A DNA stretch of 64,000 nucleotides, taken from Methylobacillus gramineus (lineage in GTDB: Bacteria; Pseudomonadota; Gammaproteobacteria; Burkholderiales; Methylophilaceae). The stretch lies in contig NZ_JAJAVE010000001.1 of the NCBI RefSeq assembly GCF_020532675.1, positions 1,054,001 to 1,118,000 on the forward strand. Reading direction: 5' to 3'. The notes beneath the pieces are model-generated. The model worked only from the letters and a program-made list of their open reading frames with translations, made no database searches and had not been told where the DNA came from. Of the stretch, positions 46,759 to 54,885 are shown piece after piece; positions within the stretch are counted from its first letter, which is position 1, and each line of letters begins with the position of its first letter. A program made the translations under genes and the position numbers.

Positions 46759-48333
46759 ATGTCCAGCTTCAACCAAGAAATCTATCGCCGCCGCACATTT
46801 GCCATCATTTCCCACCCGGATGCAGGGAAAACCACACTGACAGAAAAACTCCTGTGGTTCGGCGGTGCCATCCAGGTTGCAGGTGAAGTGCGTGGCCGTA
46901 AAGCGGCACGCCATGCCACCTCAGACTGGATGGAACTGGAAAAGCAGCGCGGCATTTCCGTCACCTCATCGGTGATGCAATTCCCGTATCGGGATCACAT
47001 GATCAACCTGCTTGATACACCCGGTCACGATGACTTTTCGGAAGATACTTACCGTACATTGACCGCAGTTGACTCTGCCGTCATGGTGATCGACTCCGTC
47101 AATGGCGTTGAAGCACAAACCATCAAGCTGCTCAACGTGTGCCGCATGCGTGATACACCCATCCTCACCTTCATCAACAAGCTGGATCGTGAATCCCGGG
47201 CACCGATTGAATTGCTGGATGAAATTGAATCCACGCTGGGTATGCAATGTGCACCCATGACCTGGCCTATCGGTATGGGTAAAAGCTTCCGTGGCGTATA
47301 TCACTTGTATAACGACACCATTTCATTCTTTGACCCACATGCGGAAAAAGGCACCTCAGAAACCATCAAAGGCCTGGATAACCCTCGTCTGGATGAGCTG
47401 ATCGGCACGCAGGCGAAAGATTTGCGCATAGACGTTGAACTGGTGCGCGGTGCTTCCAATGTGTTTGATAAGGAAGCCTACCTCACCGGCAAACAAACCC
47501 CGGTATTCTTTGGCTCCGGCATCAATAATTTTGGGGTGCAGTCCTTGCTGGACGCAGTGGTAGAAATTTCCCCTGCTCCACTTTCGCGTGAAACGGCAAG
47601 TCGTAGCGTAGCCCCGTCGGAAGAAAAATTCTCTGGTTTTGTCTTCAAGATCCAGGCCAATATGGACCCTAAGCACCGTGACCGAATTGCATTTCTGCGC
47701 GTCTGTTCTGGTCGCTTTGAACGTGGCATGAAGATCAAGCAGGTCGCCAGTGGCAAACTTCTAGCCGTCAACAACGCCATTACTTTTATGGCGCAAGATA
47801 GAAACACCACCGACGAAGCCTACGCAGGCGACATTATCGGTATCCCCAACCATGGCACGGTCAAGCTGGGCGACACCTTCAGTGAAGGTGAAGAACTGAA
47901 GTTCATCGGCATTCCCTCCTTTGCACCGGAATTTTTCCGCCGCGCACGCTTGAAAAACCCGCTCAAGATGAAGCAGTTGCAAAAAGGTCTGCAACAACTG
48001 GCTGAAGAAGGCGCCTCACAGTTGTTCCGCCCTTTGATGAGCAATGACCTGATTCTCGGTGCCATTGGTACCCTGCAATTTGATGTGGTGGCACACCGAT
48101 TGGAACATGAATACGGCGTTGATGTGGTTTTTGAAAGCTACGATTGCTCAACCGCTCGCTGGTTGCGTGGTCCTGAAACTGACCTTAAGGCCATTGCCGA
48201 TAAATACGGTTTTAACGTTGCACTCGACGGTAACGAGGAATATGTGTATCTGGCACCTAACCGGGTCAACCTGCAAATGGCTCAGGAACGTTACCCTGAG
48301 CTGAAATTCCTCGAAACCCGCGAGATATTCTAG
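46759..48333 (+). CDS. prfC: Peptide chain release factor 3
   Basis: A 524-residue translational GTPase that recycles RF1/RF2 after termination. It has the P-loop [16 protein letters not shown], the switch II motif [25 protein letters not shown] and the C-terminal RF3 domains ending KFLETREIF. The start is ATG 46759, which gives [20 protein letters not shown]; the frame is open further upstream to 46687 but that part is not conserved. About 296 bases separate it from the receiver gene; a short hydrophobic GTG frame on the minus strand there was not accepted as a gene. Confidence 0.97.
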   Translation: MSSFNQEIYRRRTFAIISHPDAGKTTLTEKLLWFGGAIQVAGEVRGRKAARHATSDWMELEKQRGISVTSSVMQFPYRDHMINLLDTPGHDDFSEDTYRTLTAVDSAVMVIDSVNGVEAQTIKLLNVCRMRDTPILTFINKLDRESRAPIELLDEIESTLGMQCAPMTWPIGMGKSFRGVYHLYNDTISFFDPHAEKGTSETIKGLDNPRLDELIGTQAKDLRIDVELVRGASNVFDKEAYLTGKQTPVFFGSGINNFGVQSLLDAVVEISPAPLSRETASRSVAPSEEKFSGFVFKIQANMDPKHRDRIAFLRVCSGRFERGMKIKQVASGKLLAVNNAITFMAQDRNTTDEAYAGDIIGIPNHGTVKLGDTFSEGEELKFIGIPSFAPEFFRRARLKNPLKMKQLQKGLQQLAEEGASQLFRPLMSNDLILGAIGTLQFDVVAHRLEHEYGVDVVFESYDCSTARWLRGPETDLKAIADKYGFNVALDGNEEYVYLAPNRVNLQMAQERYPELKFLETREIF

Positions 48334-48344
48334 GAAATACCTGC

Positions 48345-48743
48345 GTGAAAGCCCAGGCACCAGAAACCCCTTGCGCCTGCCACAGCGGCCAGCCATATCG
48401 CAGTTGTTGTGCGCCATGGCATCAAGGGGAAAATGCACCCACTGCTGAACAGCTGATGCGTTCACGCTATGCAGCTTATGCCATGGGCCTGGATGATTAC
48501 CTGCTGAAAACCTGGCACCCTGCGACGCGCCCTGCCGTGTTAAAACTCGAGGATGAAAAATCCATCAAATGGATCAGCCTGCAAATTGTCAGGCATGAAG
48601 ATACCGAGCCAGATCATGCACTGGTCGAGTTTATTGCCAAATATAAAATCAATGGTAAAGCAGAAAAGCTCCATGAAATAAGCCGGTTTATCTGCAAAGC
48701 AGGCCATTGGCTATACGTTGATGGTGATTTTGTGGCGTCTTGA
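48345..48743 (+). CDS. YchJ-like SEC-C motif protein (UPF0225)
   Basis: A 132-residue protein with an N-terminal SEC-C-like zinc motif (CACHSGQPYRSCCAPWHQG) and the YchJ signature TAEQLMRSRYAAYAMGLDDYLLKTWHPATRP. A beta-rich NTF2-like domain follows (VRHEDTEPDHALVEFIAKYK). GTG 48345 is used as start, 11 bp after prfC, so cotranscription is likely. Function is unknown beyond probable zinc binding. Confidence 0.85.
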   Translation: MKAQAPETPCACHSGQPYRSCCAPWHQGENAPTAEQLMRSRYAAYAMGLDDYLLKTWHPATRPAVLKLEDEKSIKWISLQIVRHEDTEPDHALVEFIAKYKINGKAEKLHEISRFICKAGHWLYVDGDFVAS

Positions 48744-48746
48744 TCG

Positions 48747-49976
48747 ATGAACATCCTCTTTATTCATCAGAACTTCCCTGGGCAATTCCGCCATATTGCG
48801 CAATCACTGATTGATGAAGGCCAACATCAGGTGCTCAGCCTTTGCGAGGCACATGCTCCAGGCATGGCAGGAGTGCAACGTCTTGAATACAAACCTGCGC
48901 GCAACGCCACCGAAGGCGTTCATGCCTACTTGGCACCGATAGAAGGACATGTGATCCGTGGCCAGAGTGTGGCAAGAGCCCTGCTGCAACTGAAAGAGCG
49001 TGGTTACCAGCCAGATGTCATCGTCGCGCACATGGGCTGGGGGGAAGCCATCTATCCGAAGGATATCTACCCTGATACGCCACTGCTGACCTTTTTTGAG
49101 TTCTTTTACCAGACCCATGGGGCAGATGCGGGTTTTGATCCTGAGTACCCGCTGGTACTGGATGATTATTTACGCATTCGTACCAAGAACATCACTAACC
49201 TGCTCTCCTTAAATGCGGCTGACATCGGCATCAGCCCCACAGCATGGCAGCGCAATCTCTATCCAGCAGCATATCGAGACAAAATTCGCTTGATCCATGA
49301 AGGCATCAATACCGAGGCGGCTATCCCTGACCGCAGTGCCTGGATACGCCTGGGCTCTGGTTTAATCCTGACCCGGCAAGATGAAGTCATCACCTATGTG
49401 TCGCGCAATCTGGAACCGTATCGCGGTTTTCATATCTTCATGCGCGCCCTACCTGAAATCCTCAAGCGACGCCCTCACTGCCAGGTGTTGATTGTGGGTG
49501 GAGATGACGTGAGCTATGGCCGTAAACTGCCGGATGGGCAAACTTATCGCGCCCAGTTGTTGCAAGAAGTTCAAGGCCTGGATCGAAGCCGGGTGCACTT
49601 TCTGGGCAAGCTACCCTATCAGCAATACCTGCGGGTATTGCAAATATCCTCGGCCCACCTCTACCTCACTGTGCCGTTTGTACTTTCCTGGTCCATGCTG
49701 GAAGCCATGTCTGCGGGTTGCCTGGTCATAGGCTCAAAGACTGCACCAGTGGAAGAAGTCATCACGCATGAAGAAAACGGCCTGCTGGTCGATTTCTTTT
49801 CGACAGAAGAAATTGCCAATGCGGTAGATCGGGTATTTGCTGATCCTGATAGACTGCAAGCTATGCGAGATGCCGCCAGGTCGACGATTGTCCAGCATTA
49901 TCCACTCACTGCCGGTGTCCAAGCCTATCGCACGCTGTTTGAAGATGCCCTGGGTCCAACGCCGCCTCAACCTTAA
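48747..49976 (+). CDS. Family 4-like GT-B glycosyltransferase
   Basis: A 409-residue cytoplasmic glycosyltransferase. The N-terminal domain starts NILFIHQNFPGQFRHIA. The C-terminal domain has ITYVSRNLEPYRGFHIFMRAL and the EX7E motif in LEAMSAGCLVIGSKTAPVEEVI, which binds the sugar nucleotide. It starts 3 bp after the YchJ-like gene and ends by overlapping the sensor kinase gene tail-to-tail by 4 bases. Substrate and acceptor (polysaccharide or glycolipid) are unknown. Confidence 0.87.
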   Translation: MNILFIHQNFPGQFRHIAQSLIDEGQHQVLSLCEAHAPGMAGVQRLEYKPARNATEGVHAYLAPIEGHVIRGQSVARALLQLKERGYQPDVIVAHMGWGEAIYPKDIYPDTPLLTFFEFFYQTHGADAGFDPEYPLVLDDYLRIRTKNITNLLSLNAADIGISPTAWQRNLYPAAYRDKIRLIHEGINTEAAIPDRSAWIRLGSGLILTRQDEVITYVSRNLEPYRGFHIFMRALPEILKRRPHCQVLIVGGDDVSYGRKLPDGQTYRAQLLQEVQGLDRSRVHFLGKLPYQQYLRVLQISSAHLYLTVPFVLSWSMLEAMSAGCLVIGSKTAPVEEVITHEENGLLVDFFSTEEIANAVDRVFADPDRLQAMRDAARSTIVQHYPLTAGVQAYRTLFEDALGPTPPQP

Positions 49977-51358
49977 GCAATAGGTAACAGGATCTCCACG
50001 CGCAACCCACCGCCAGTGAGGTTCTGGATATGAATCACGCCATTATGCAGATCAAGCACCTGCTTGGTGATGGCGAGCCCCAATCCATGGCCTGCAATCT
50101 GGCCTGAACTGTCTGCACGATAGAATGGCTGGAAAATATGCTCCAGTTCGGACTCTGGGATCCCTGCTCCCCGGTCAGTAATCAACAATACGCATTGTTT
50201 ATCGCGTATTGCCGTTTCCAGGTGCACTTCACTGTAATCGGGACTGTATTTAATTGCGTTACGCAGGACATTCTCTATGGCGCGATAGAGCAGATCAGGC
50301 TGGGCTTCAAGCTCTGCATCTGCGGCAATGTTGCTATGAATATGGATATTCTTGGCACTTGCCTCAAATCTCGCATCATCCACCACGCTATCCAGCAGTT
50401 CTCCCAGCATGACCTTTTCTTTCTTGAGTGCCATGACGCCAGACTCCAGCCTGGAAAGCTCAAGCACTTCCCCCAGCAGTTTATCCATACGCATGGACTC
50501 CATCTCTATGCGATCCAGCGTGGCATCCAGCTTTTCCGGGCTTTGCTTGGCCAGGCCTATCCCTACCTGCAATCGGGCAAGTGGCGAGCGCATTTCATGT
50601 GAGACATAATGCAGAAGGCGTTTCTGCCCCTGCATCAAGGCATCCAGCTGTTCGGTCATGCGATCAAAACTGCGGCCAAGATCGACCAGCTCATCACGGC
50701 GACGCCCCATGGCAGGGCCAATTCTGGCCTTGAGGTTGCCTCCGGCAACACGGTCAAACGCATTACGCAAACCCTTGATCGGCTTGGAGACATACCAGGC
50801 TAAGAGTCCAGCGAACACAAGACTGGCAATCACACCACCCCAGATTGGCGCCCACGGGAACATAGGCCCACGTCTTGGACCTGGAGGCCCTCCCATCATG
50901 CCTGGAGGAGGACCATGCCGCATATGATCCGGTGGAACTAACATAGCACCAGCATGCATGCCATGTGCAGGCACGAACAGATGGTAAGCCTTACCATCAG
51001 GCGTTGTGCCTTCGCGAATGGCGCGATGATCATCATTACTGGTCAATGCATGGTGCATAGGGCCGGAAATCGGGCGCTGCAACAACTCATTCCCCTCCTC
51101 ATCCACTGCATACACCTGTGGCATGGGCTTTTGCGCCCACTGCTGCAAGAGGTTGAGCAAGGCATCTTCGCCACCGTGGTGCAAGGTTTCAGCAGCCGCA
51201 TCGATCAGGGCCATGGCAGTCGGGCCAGTACGGATTTCATGTTCCAGCCGCTGACTATCCTGATGGGCAGAAAACCAGAAAAACAGGCTGACCCCGATAA
51301 TGGAAGTCATCTGTGCGAGAAAGAAAAAGAAGAAAAACTTCCAGAATAACCTGCCCAT
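49973..51358 (-). CDS. Cpx-like sensor histidine kinase with Met/His/Pro-rich periplasmic segment
   Basis: A 461-residue inner-membrane kinase. TM1 is at about 10-30 (with six consecutive Phe), a periplasmic domain spans about 31-170, TM2 is at about 172-190, and a HAMP linker spans about 191-243. The HisKA domain has phospho-His H254 in LHYVSHEMRSPLARLQ, and the HATPase_c domain has NVLRNAIKYSP, DRGAGIPE and GHGLGLAI. Residues about 131-167 are unusually rich in Met, His, Pro and Gly (HGMHAGAML, HMRHGPPPGMMGG), which may bind metal. It starts 2 bp after its response regulator. The divergent gene encodes a CpxP/Spy-like protein, pointing to envelope or metal stress. Confidence 0.92.
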   Translation of the reverse strand: MGRLFWKFFFFFFLAQMTSIIGVSLFFWFSAHQDSQRLEHEIRTGPTAMALIDAAAETLHHGGEDALLNLLQQWAQKPMPQVYAVDEEGNELLQRPISGPMHHALTSNDDHRAIREGTTPDGKAYHLFVPAHGMHAGAMLVPPDHMRHGPPPGMMGGPPGPRRGPMFPWAPIWGGVIASLVFAGLLAWYVSKPIKGLRNAFDRVAGGNLKARIGPAMGRRRDELVDLGRSFDRMTEQLDALMQGQKRLLHYVSHEMRSPLARLQVGIGLAKQSPEKLDATLDRIEMESMRMDKLLGEVLELSRLESGVMALKKEKVMLGELLDSVVDDARFEASAKNIHIHSNIAADAELEAQPDLLYRAIENVLRNAIKYSPDYSEVHLETAIRDKQCVLLITDRGAGIPESELEHIFQPFYRADSSGQIAGHGLGLAITKQVLDLHNGVIHIQNLTGGGLRVEILLPIA

Positions 51359-51360
51359 AT

Positions 51361-52044
51361 TTATTCTTTAATCAGCTGGTAACCCATACGATACACCGTT
51401 TGTATGCATTGACGACCATCGGTCATGATACCCAGCTTCTGGCGTATGCTGCTAAGGTGAACGTCTATGGTACGGTCAAATCGTGTCAGCGGTCGCCCCA
51501 GCCCCAGCGTGGACAAGTCACTCTTGCTCACTACCCGCCCGGCCTGCCTCACCAGGACTTCCAGCAAATTGAACTCCGTGCTGGTCAGGTTGACGGGATT
51601 TCCCGCCCACTCCACCAGCCGCCGTTCTGGCCAGATCACCAGGTCACCCACCGCAATCTGCGCGGGCTGACTGACGGCAGAAGGCGCGATGCGGCGCAGA
51701 ATGGCACGAATACGTGCTACCAGCTCGCGCGGCGTACAGGGCTTGGGCACATAATCATCAGCACCCAGCTCCAGCCCGACAATGCGATGCTCATCATCGC
51801 CTTTGGCGGTCAACATCAGCACCGGCACATTGCTATTAGCGCGTATGCGTCGTAATACTTCTATCCCATTGAGCTTGGGCATCATTACATCGAGCACAAT
51901 CAATGTGGGCGATAAAGACTCAGCGTACACAATCCCGGTTTCACCATCATATGCACACTCCACCTCAAAGCCTTCCTGCACCAGATACTCCCGGATCAGG
52001 TTCACCAGTTCCACATCATCATCTATCAGCAATACTTTAGTCAT
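51361..52044 (-). CDS. OmpR-family response regulator (CpxR-like)
   Basis: A 227-residue regulator. The receiver domain has LIDDDVELVNL, the phospho-Asp in LIVLDVMMPKLNG and the Lys in YVPKPCTP. The C-terminal winged helix (about 130-225) has LTSTEFNLLEVLVRQAGRVVS and RTIDVHLSSIRQKLG. It is first in a two-gene operon with the kinase and is divergent from the CpxP-like gene (170 bp between), its most likely target. Confidence 0.94.
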   Translation of the reverse strand: MTKVLLIDDDVELVNLIREYLVQEGFEVECAYDGETGIVYAESLSPTLIVLDVMMPKLNGIEVLRRIRANSNVPVLMLTAKGDDEHRIVGLELGADDYVPKPCTPRELVARIRAILRRIAPSAVSQPAQIAVGDLVIWPERRLVEWAGNPVNLTSTEFNLLEVLVRQAGRVVSKSDLSTLGLGRPLTRFDRTIDVHLSSIRQKLGIMTDGRQCIQTVYRMGYQLIKE

Positions 52045-52214
52045 GGGGCAGTCTACACATCTCTCAATCTATGATCGACATCATATCCGCTTAAGCAGGA
52101 TGGCATAACCTGCGGACATCGACATTTACCTTTCTTTACCCATAATTAACAGCAACTTACAGGAATGGACCGCAGAATTCAGCCACAACCTCACATTAAG
52201 ATGAAAGTAAAGCC

Positions 52215-52748
52215 ATGAAAACATATCGCGCCCACCTAACACCATTGATCATGATGACCGGGCTATTTTCGCTGATATCAGGCATGGCCCATGCCGAGCC
52301 AAGTGAATTCCCTGCCCCCGGTCACGAGCCCCCTCCATTTCATGCCGGCCATGAACCTCGCACCGGCTTATTTGATTTGCCTCCACACCTGTCAGGGCTA
52401 GACCTGAACGAAGTACAGCAAGACAGGATATTTGTGCTGTTACATGCTCAAGCCCCGGCAATCCGCGATAACTTCAAGCAGCAACACAAGCTGCGTGAAG
52501 CATTGAACAAGCAGGCTAGTGGCTCGGATGTTGACCAGAAGAAAATTCGACTGCTGGCAGAACAGCTGGGCAAGCTCATTGCCGACTCGATTGTCACTCG
52601 TGTGAACACAGAAGTGAGTATAAAAGCGCTCCTCACTCCAGATCAGTTGGCAAAATGGGAACAAGTCCAAACCCGCACCCATGGCCCACGTGAGCAACGC
52701 CCACCCATGTTGGAGAAAAAATCGGGGGAACTACTTCCCCCCCGCTAG
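52215..52748 (+). CDS. CpxP/Spy-like periplasmic protein
   Basis: A 177-residue exported protein with a signal peptide ending at about residue 27 (SGMAHA). A His/Pro-rich N-terminal part (PGHEPPPFHAGHEPRTG) precedes the helical LTxxQ-type domain, with LDLNEVQQDRIF and ALLTPDQLAKWEQVQ. Related proteins are chaperones, inhibitors of their sensor kinase, or metal-resistance proteins. The divergent CpxAR-like pair supports a feedback role. The His-rich part parallels the Met/His-rich part of the kinase. Confidence 0.84.
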   Translation: MKTYRAHLTPLIMMTGLFSLISGMAHAEPSEFPAPGHEPPPFHAGHEPRTGLFDLPPHLSGLDLNEVQQDRIFVLLHAQAPAIRDNFKQQHKLREALNKQASGSDVDQKKIRLLAEQLGKLIADSIVTRVNTEVSIKALLTPDQLAKWEQVQTRTHGPREQRPPMLEKKSGELLPPR

Positions 52749-52899
52749 GTCATGTTTTACATAAGGTAAGTATTAGCACTACCGGGGCAGACTGGGATTT
52801 TGCTGTCTGCCTCAGCATGAAAAACTCAGGAATTCCCGTCATGGAAAATAGCAGTGCGCTAAGACTGCTAATGAACATGACCGAATAAAGGAGATCATC

Positions 52900-53409
52900 A
52901 TGGTTAGCCCTATCAGTCCTATCAATGCAAGTGCTTCAACGATTAATAGCCCATTGCCTGTCAGGCAAACCGGCCTTAACAATAGCAGTGTTGCTAGCGT
53001 GCAAGCCGTATTGAACAATCTTCAGGCAGCCAATGTTCCAGCACAGGAACAGGCGACCCTGGCCACACAGGCCAATGCAGTGAGTACCCTCACGGTCAAC
53101 ACTAACAATCTGGTCAGTCAACTGAACAGCCAGCTGGATACCTCAAGATTGGAAAGTGGCCTTTCCATACTGGAGTTTGACCAGGCAGACATCAATCTTG
53201 ATGGTCGGGTTAGCCTCGGTGAGCAGCTCGCTTTTCAGCAAAACCAGCAGACCGCCGCATTGATTGATGCAGCTAACCAGGATAGAGACCGATTAGCGCT
53301 TCAAACCAGCTTTGCTAACAATCCTGCGCAGCAACAAAGCTTGCTGGACTCGGTGTATACCAGCACAACCGTGACTCAAAGCGCAGCATCACTTTCGCTC
53401 AACGTATAG
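52900..53409 (+). CDS. EF-hand protein, short paralog of the XopAW-like neighbour
   Basis: A 169-residue protein of low complexity, rich in Ser, Asn, Gln and Ala, with one canonical EF-hand loop at 97-108 (DINLDGRVSLGE). No signal peptide. The segment VSQLNSQLDTSRLESG and the C-terminal ASLSLNV resemble LSQLNSQFDNARVQGG and SSLSLAA of the next gene, so the two are paralogs. AAGGAG lies 8 bases before the ATG. It is followed by its own terminator. Role unknown; calcium binding is likely. Confidence 0.78.
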   Translation: MVSPISPINASASTINSPLPVRQTGLNNSSVASVQAVLNNLQAANVPAQEQATLATQANAVSTLTVNTNNLVSQLNSQLDTSRLESGLSILEFDQADINLDGRVSLGEQLAFQQNQQTAALIDAANQDRDRLALQTSFANNPAQQQSLLDSVYTSTTVTQSAASLSLNV

Positions 53410-53428
53410 TATTTAGCCCTTGATTACC

Positions 53429-53448
53429 AAGCCCCTATCTAGGGGCTT
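53429..53448 (+). terminator. Terminator after the first EF-hand gene
   Basis: A perfect 9-bp stem, AAGCCCCTA with TAGGGGCTT, around a 2-base centre (effective loop 4-6 bases), followed by TTTAT. Confidence 0.85.
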
Positions 53449-53602
53449 TTTATATATTCTTTGCGTGGAATCAAGCTCTTTCAGCAAATTTACACAGCTT
53501 TACCCGGCTTTACACCTTGGGCCCAAAAAACTCGGGCATTCTGGTCGTTAGCAATTGCATGCGGAAAAAAGCCGCTCCCAACGACCAAACAAGGAGAAGA
53601 TC

Positions 53603-54223
53603 ATGATCAGCAGCATTAATGGTAATGCCTCTCAAATCGCCAGCTCGATATTCAGCAAAATTGATACGAACAACAAAGGCTATATCGAGCAGGCGGACCT
53701 GCAAACCGCATTTAACGGTATTGACAGTTCGGATAGCGACAGCAGCGTGAATGAACTATTCAGCGCGCTGGATAGTGACAGCGACGACAAATTGACCGAG
53801 AGTGAACTGACGGATGGCGTCACCAACCTGTTAAGTCAGCTCAACAGTCAGTTTGATAATGCCCGCGTTCAAGGCGGTATGCCCCCACTTCCTCCCCCTC
53901 AGAATGAAGGCGAGGAAGATGAAGGTTATACCCAGAATGAATTGGAAAGTATTGCTTCCAGTACATCGGACAGCAAGCTGTCCAGCCTGATGAGCAATGT
54001 AGCAGCCAACTTTGAGGCTGCAGACACGAATGAGGACGGCAAGGTCAGTGCAAAGGAAGCCATGGCTTATGAACAATCCCAGCAGCAACAGGGAAATGCC
54101 AGCCAAGCTCAATCTGAACAAGCGCGGGCAGGCAACAAAATCAGCTTACAAATCAGCCAGCTGATCTCTACCTACGGCAATACCGAACAAAGCAGCAGTA
54201 GTTCTCTTTCACTCGCTGCCTGA
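53603..54223 (+). CDS. XopAW-like EF-hand calcium-binding protein
   Basis: A 206-residue Ser/Asp/Gln-rich protein with three EF-hand loops: 21-32 (DTNNKGYIEQAD), 57-68 (DSDSDDKLTESE) and 141-152 (DTNEDGKVSAKE). A Pro-rich stretch (PPLPPPQNEG) separates the second and third. This layout matches the family annotated after the Xanthomonas effector XopAW, which is also widespread in non-pathogens. ATG 53603 with AAGGAGAAG is the start. No type III secretion genes are in the window, so an effector role is not supported here. Confidence 0.85.
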   Translation: MISSINGNASQIASSIFSKIDTNNKGYIEQADLQTAFNGIDSSDSDSSVNELFSALDSDSDDKLTESELTDGVTNLLSQLNSQFDNARVQGGMPPLPPPQNEGEEDEGYTQNELESIASSTSDSKLSSLMSNVAANFEAADTNEDGKVSAKEAMAYEQSQQQQGNASQAQSEQARAGNKISLQISQLISTYGNTEQSSSSSLSLAA

Positions 54224-54257
54224 ACGCCATTGATCAAGGCAGCACAGATGGTGCTGC

Positions 54258-54824
54258 CTACTCGCTGGCAAAAGCCTCGCACAACATGCTGAGCAAGGCA
54301 CCCAACATCGGGATAAGTGCTTCCTTCTCAAATGGCGCGTCTTCGTCGGTGGCTGCAATCACAAAGGCAATCAGTGCTTTTTCCAGGTCCTGGCGATAAT
54401 TCATCCAGTGCTCTGACTCCGCATCACCAATTAACTGGTACTTATGGCTACCAGACTCAATGATCTCTGCCAGCTCTTCATTTTCAAGTTCTGAGAACAA
54501 GGAACGCGCAATTGTGACTGCAGCCGTTTTGTATTCTGGCTCAATCCCCTCATCAGCCAGCGGCAGTGTCAAATACGTATAAATCAGCATGGCATAAGCT
54601 TGATACACAGCCAGCATGTCAAAATTTTCGAGGCGTTCGTCCGCAGGTGAGCGCTCTGCCTGCTTGATGGCACGGAAAGCGATATAACAAGCCAGATAGG
54701 TAGCCGCCTCAATTACGTCATAATCTTCCAGACTGGTACTAGGAGGTTCGCTATCTGCACTGCGCGCCTCATTCAGGCAAAGTACGTAAAGCAATATCAG
54801 GCGTTTAGAGTAAGTGATATCCAT
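54258..54824 (-). CDS. Hypothetical acidic helical protein
   Basis: A 188-residue, mostly helical, strongly acidic soluble protein without signal peptide. It has YDVIEAATYLACYIAFRAIKQ in the first half and EDAPFEKEALIPMLGALLSM near the end. No family is recognised. It is transcribed in the same direction as yheS, 61 bp downstream of it, and could be cotranscribed. Confidence 0.68.
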   Translation of the reverse strand: MDITYSKRLILLYVLCLNEARSADSEPPSTSLEDYDVIEAATYLACYIAFRAIKQAERSPADERLENFDMLAVYQAYAMLIYTYLTLPLADEGIEPEYKTAAVTIARSLFSELENEELAEIIESGSHKYQLIGDAESEHWMNYRQDLEKALIAFVIAATDEDAPFEKEALIPMLGALLSMLCEAFASE

Positions 54825-54885
54825 CTTGATCCTTTTTCATTGTTAACAGGTCGCTTGAGGCCGCACCATATGCATGGGCATCAAC

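Noticed and set aside
52900-54223. Type III effector function for the EF-hand proteins
   Set aside because: The family name comes from a plant pathogen, but no secretion system or secretion signal is visible here, so only calcium binding is claimed.
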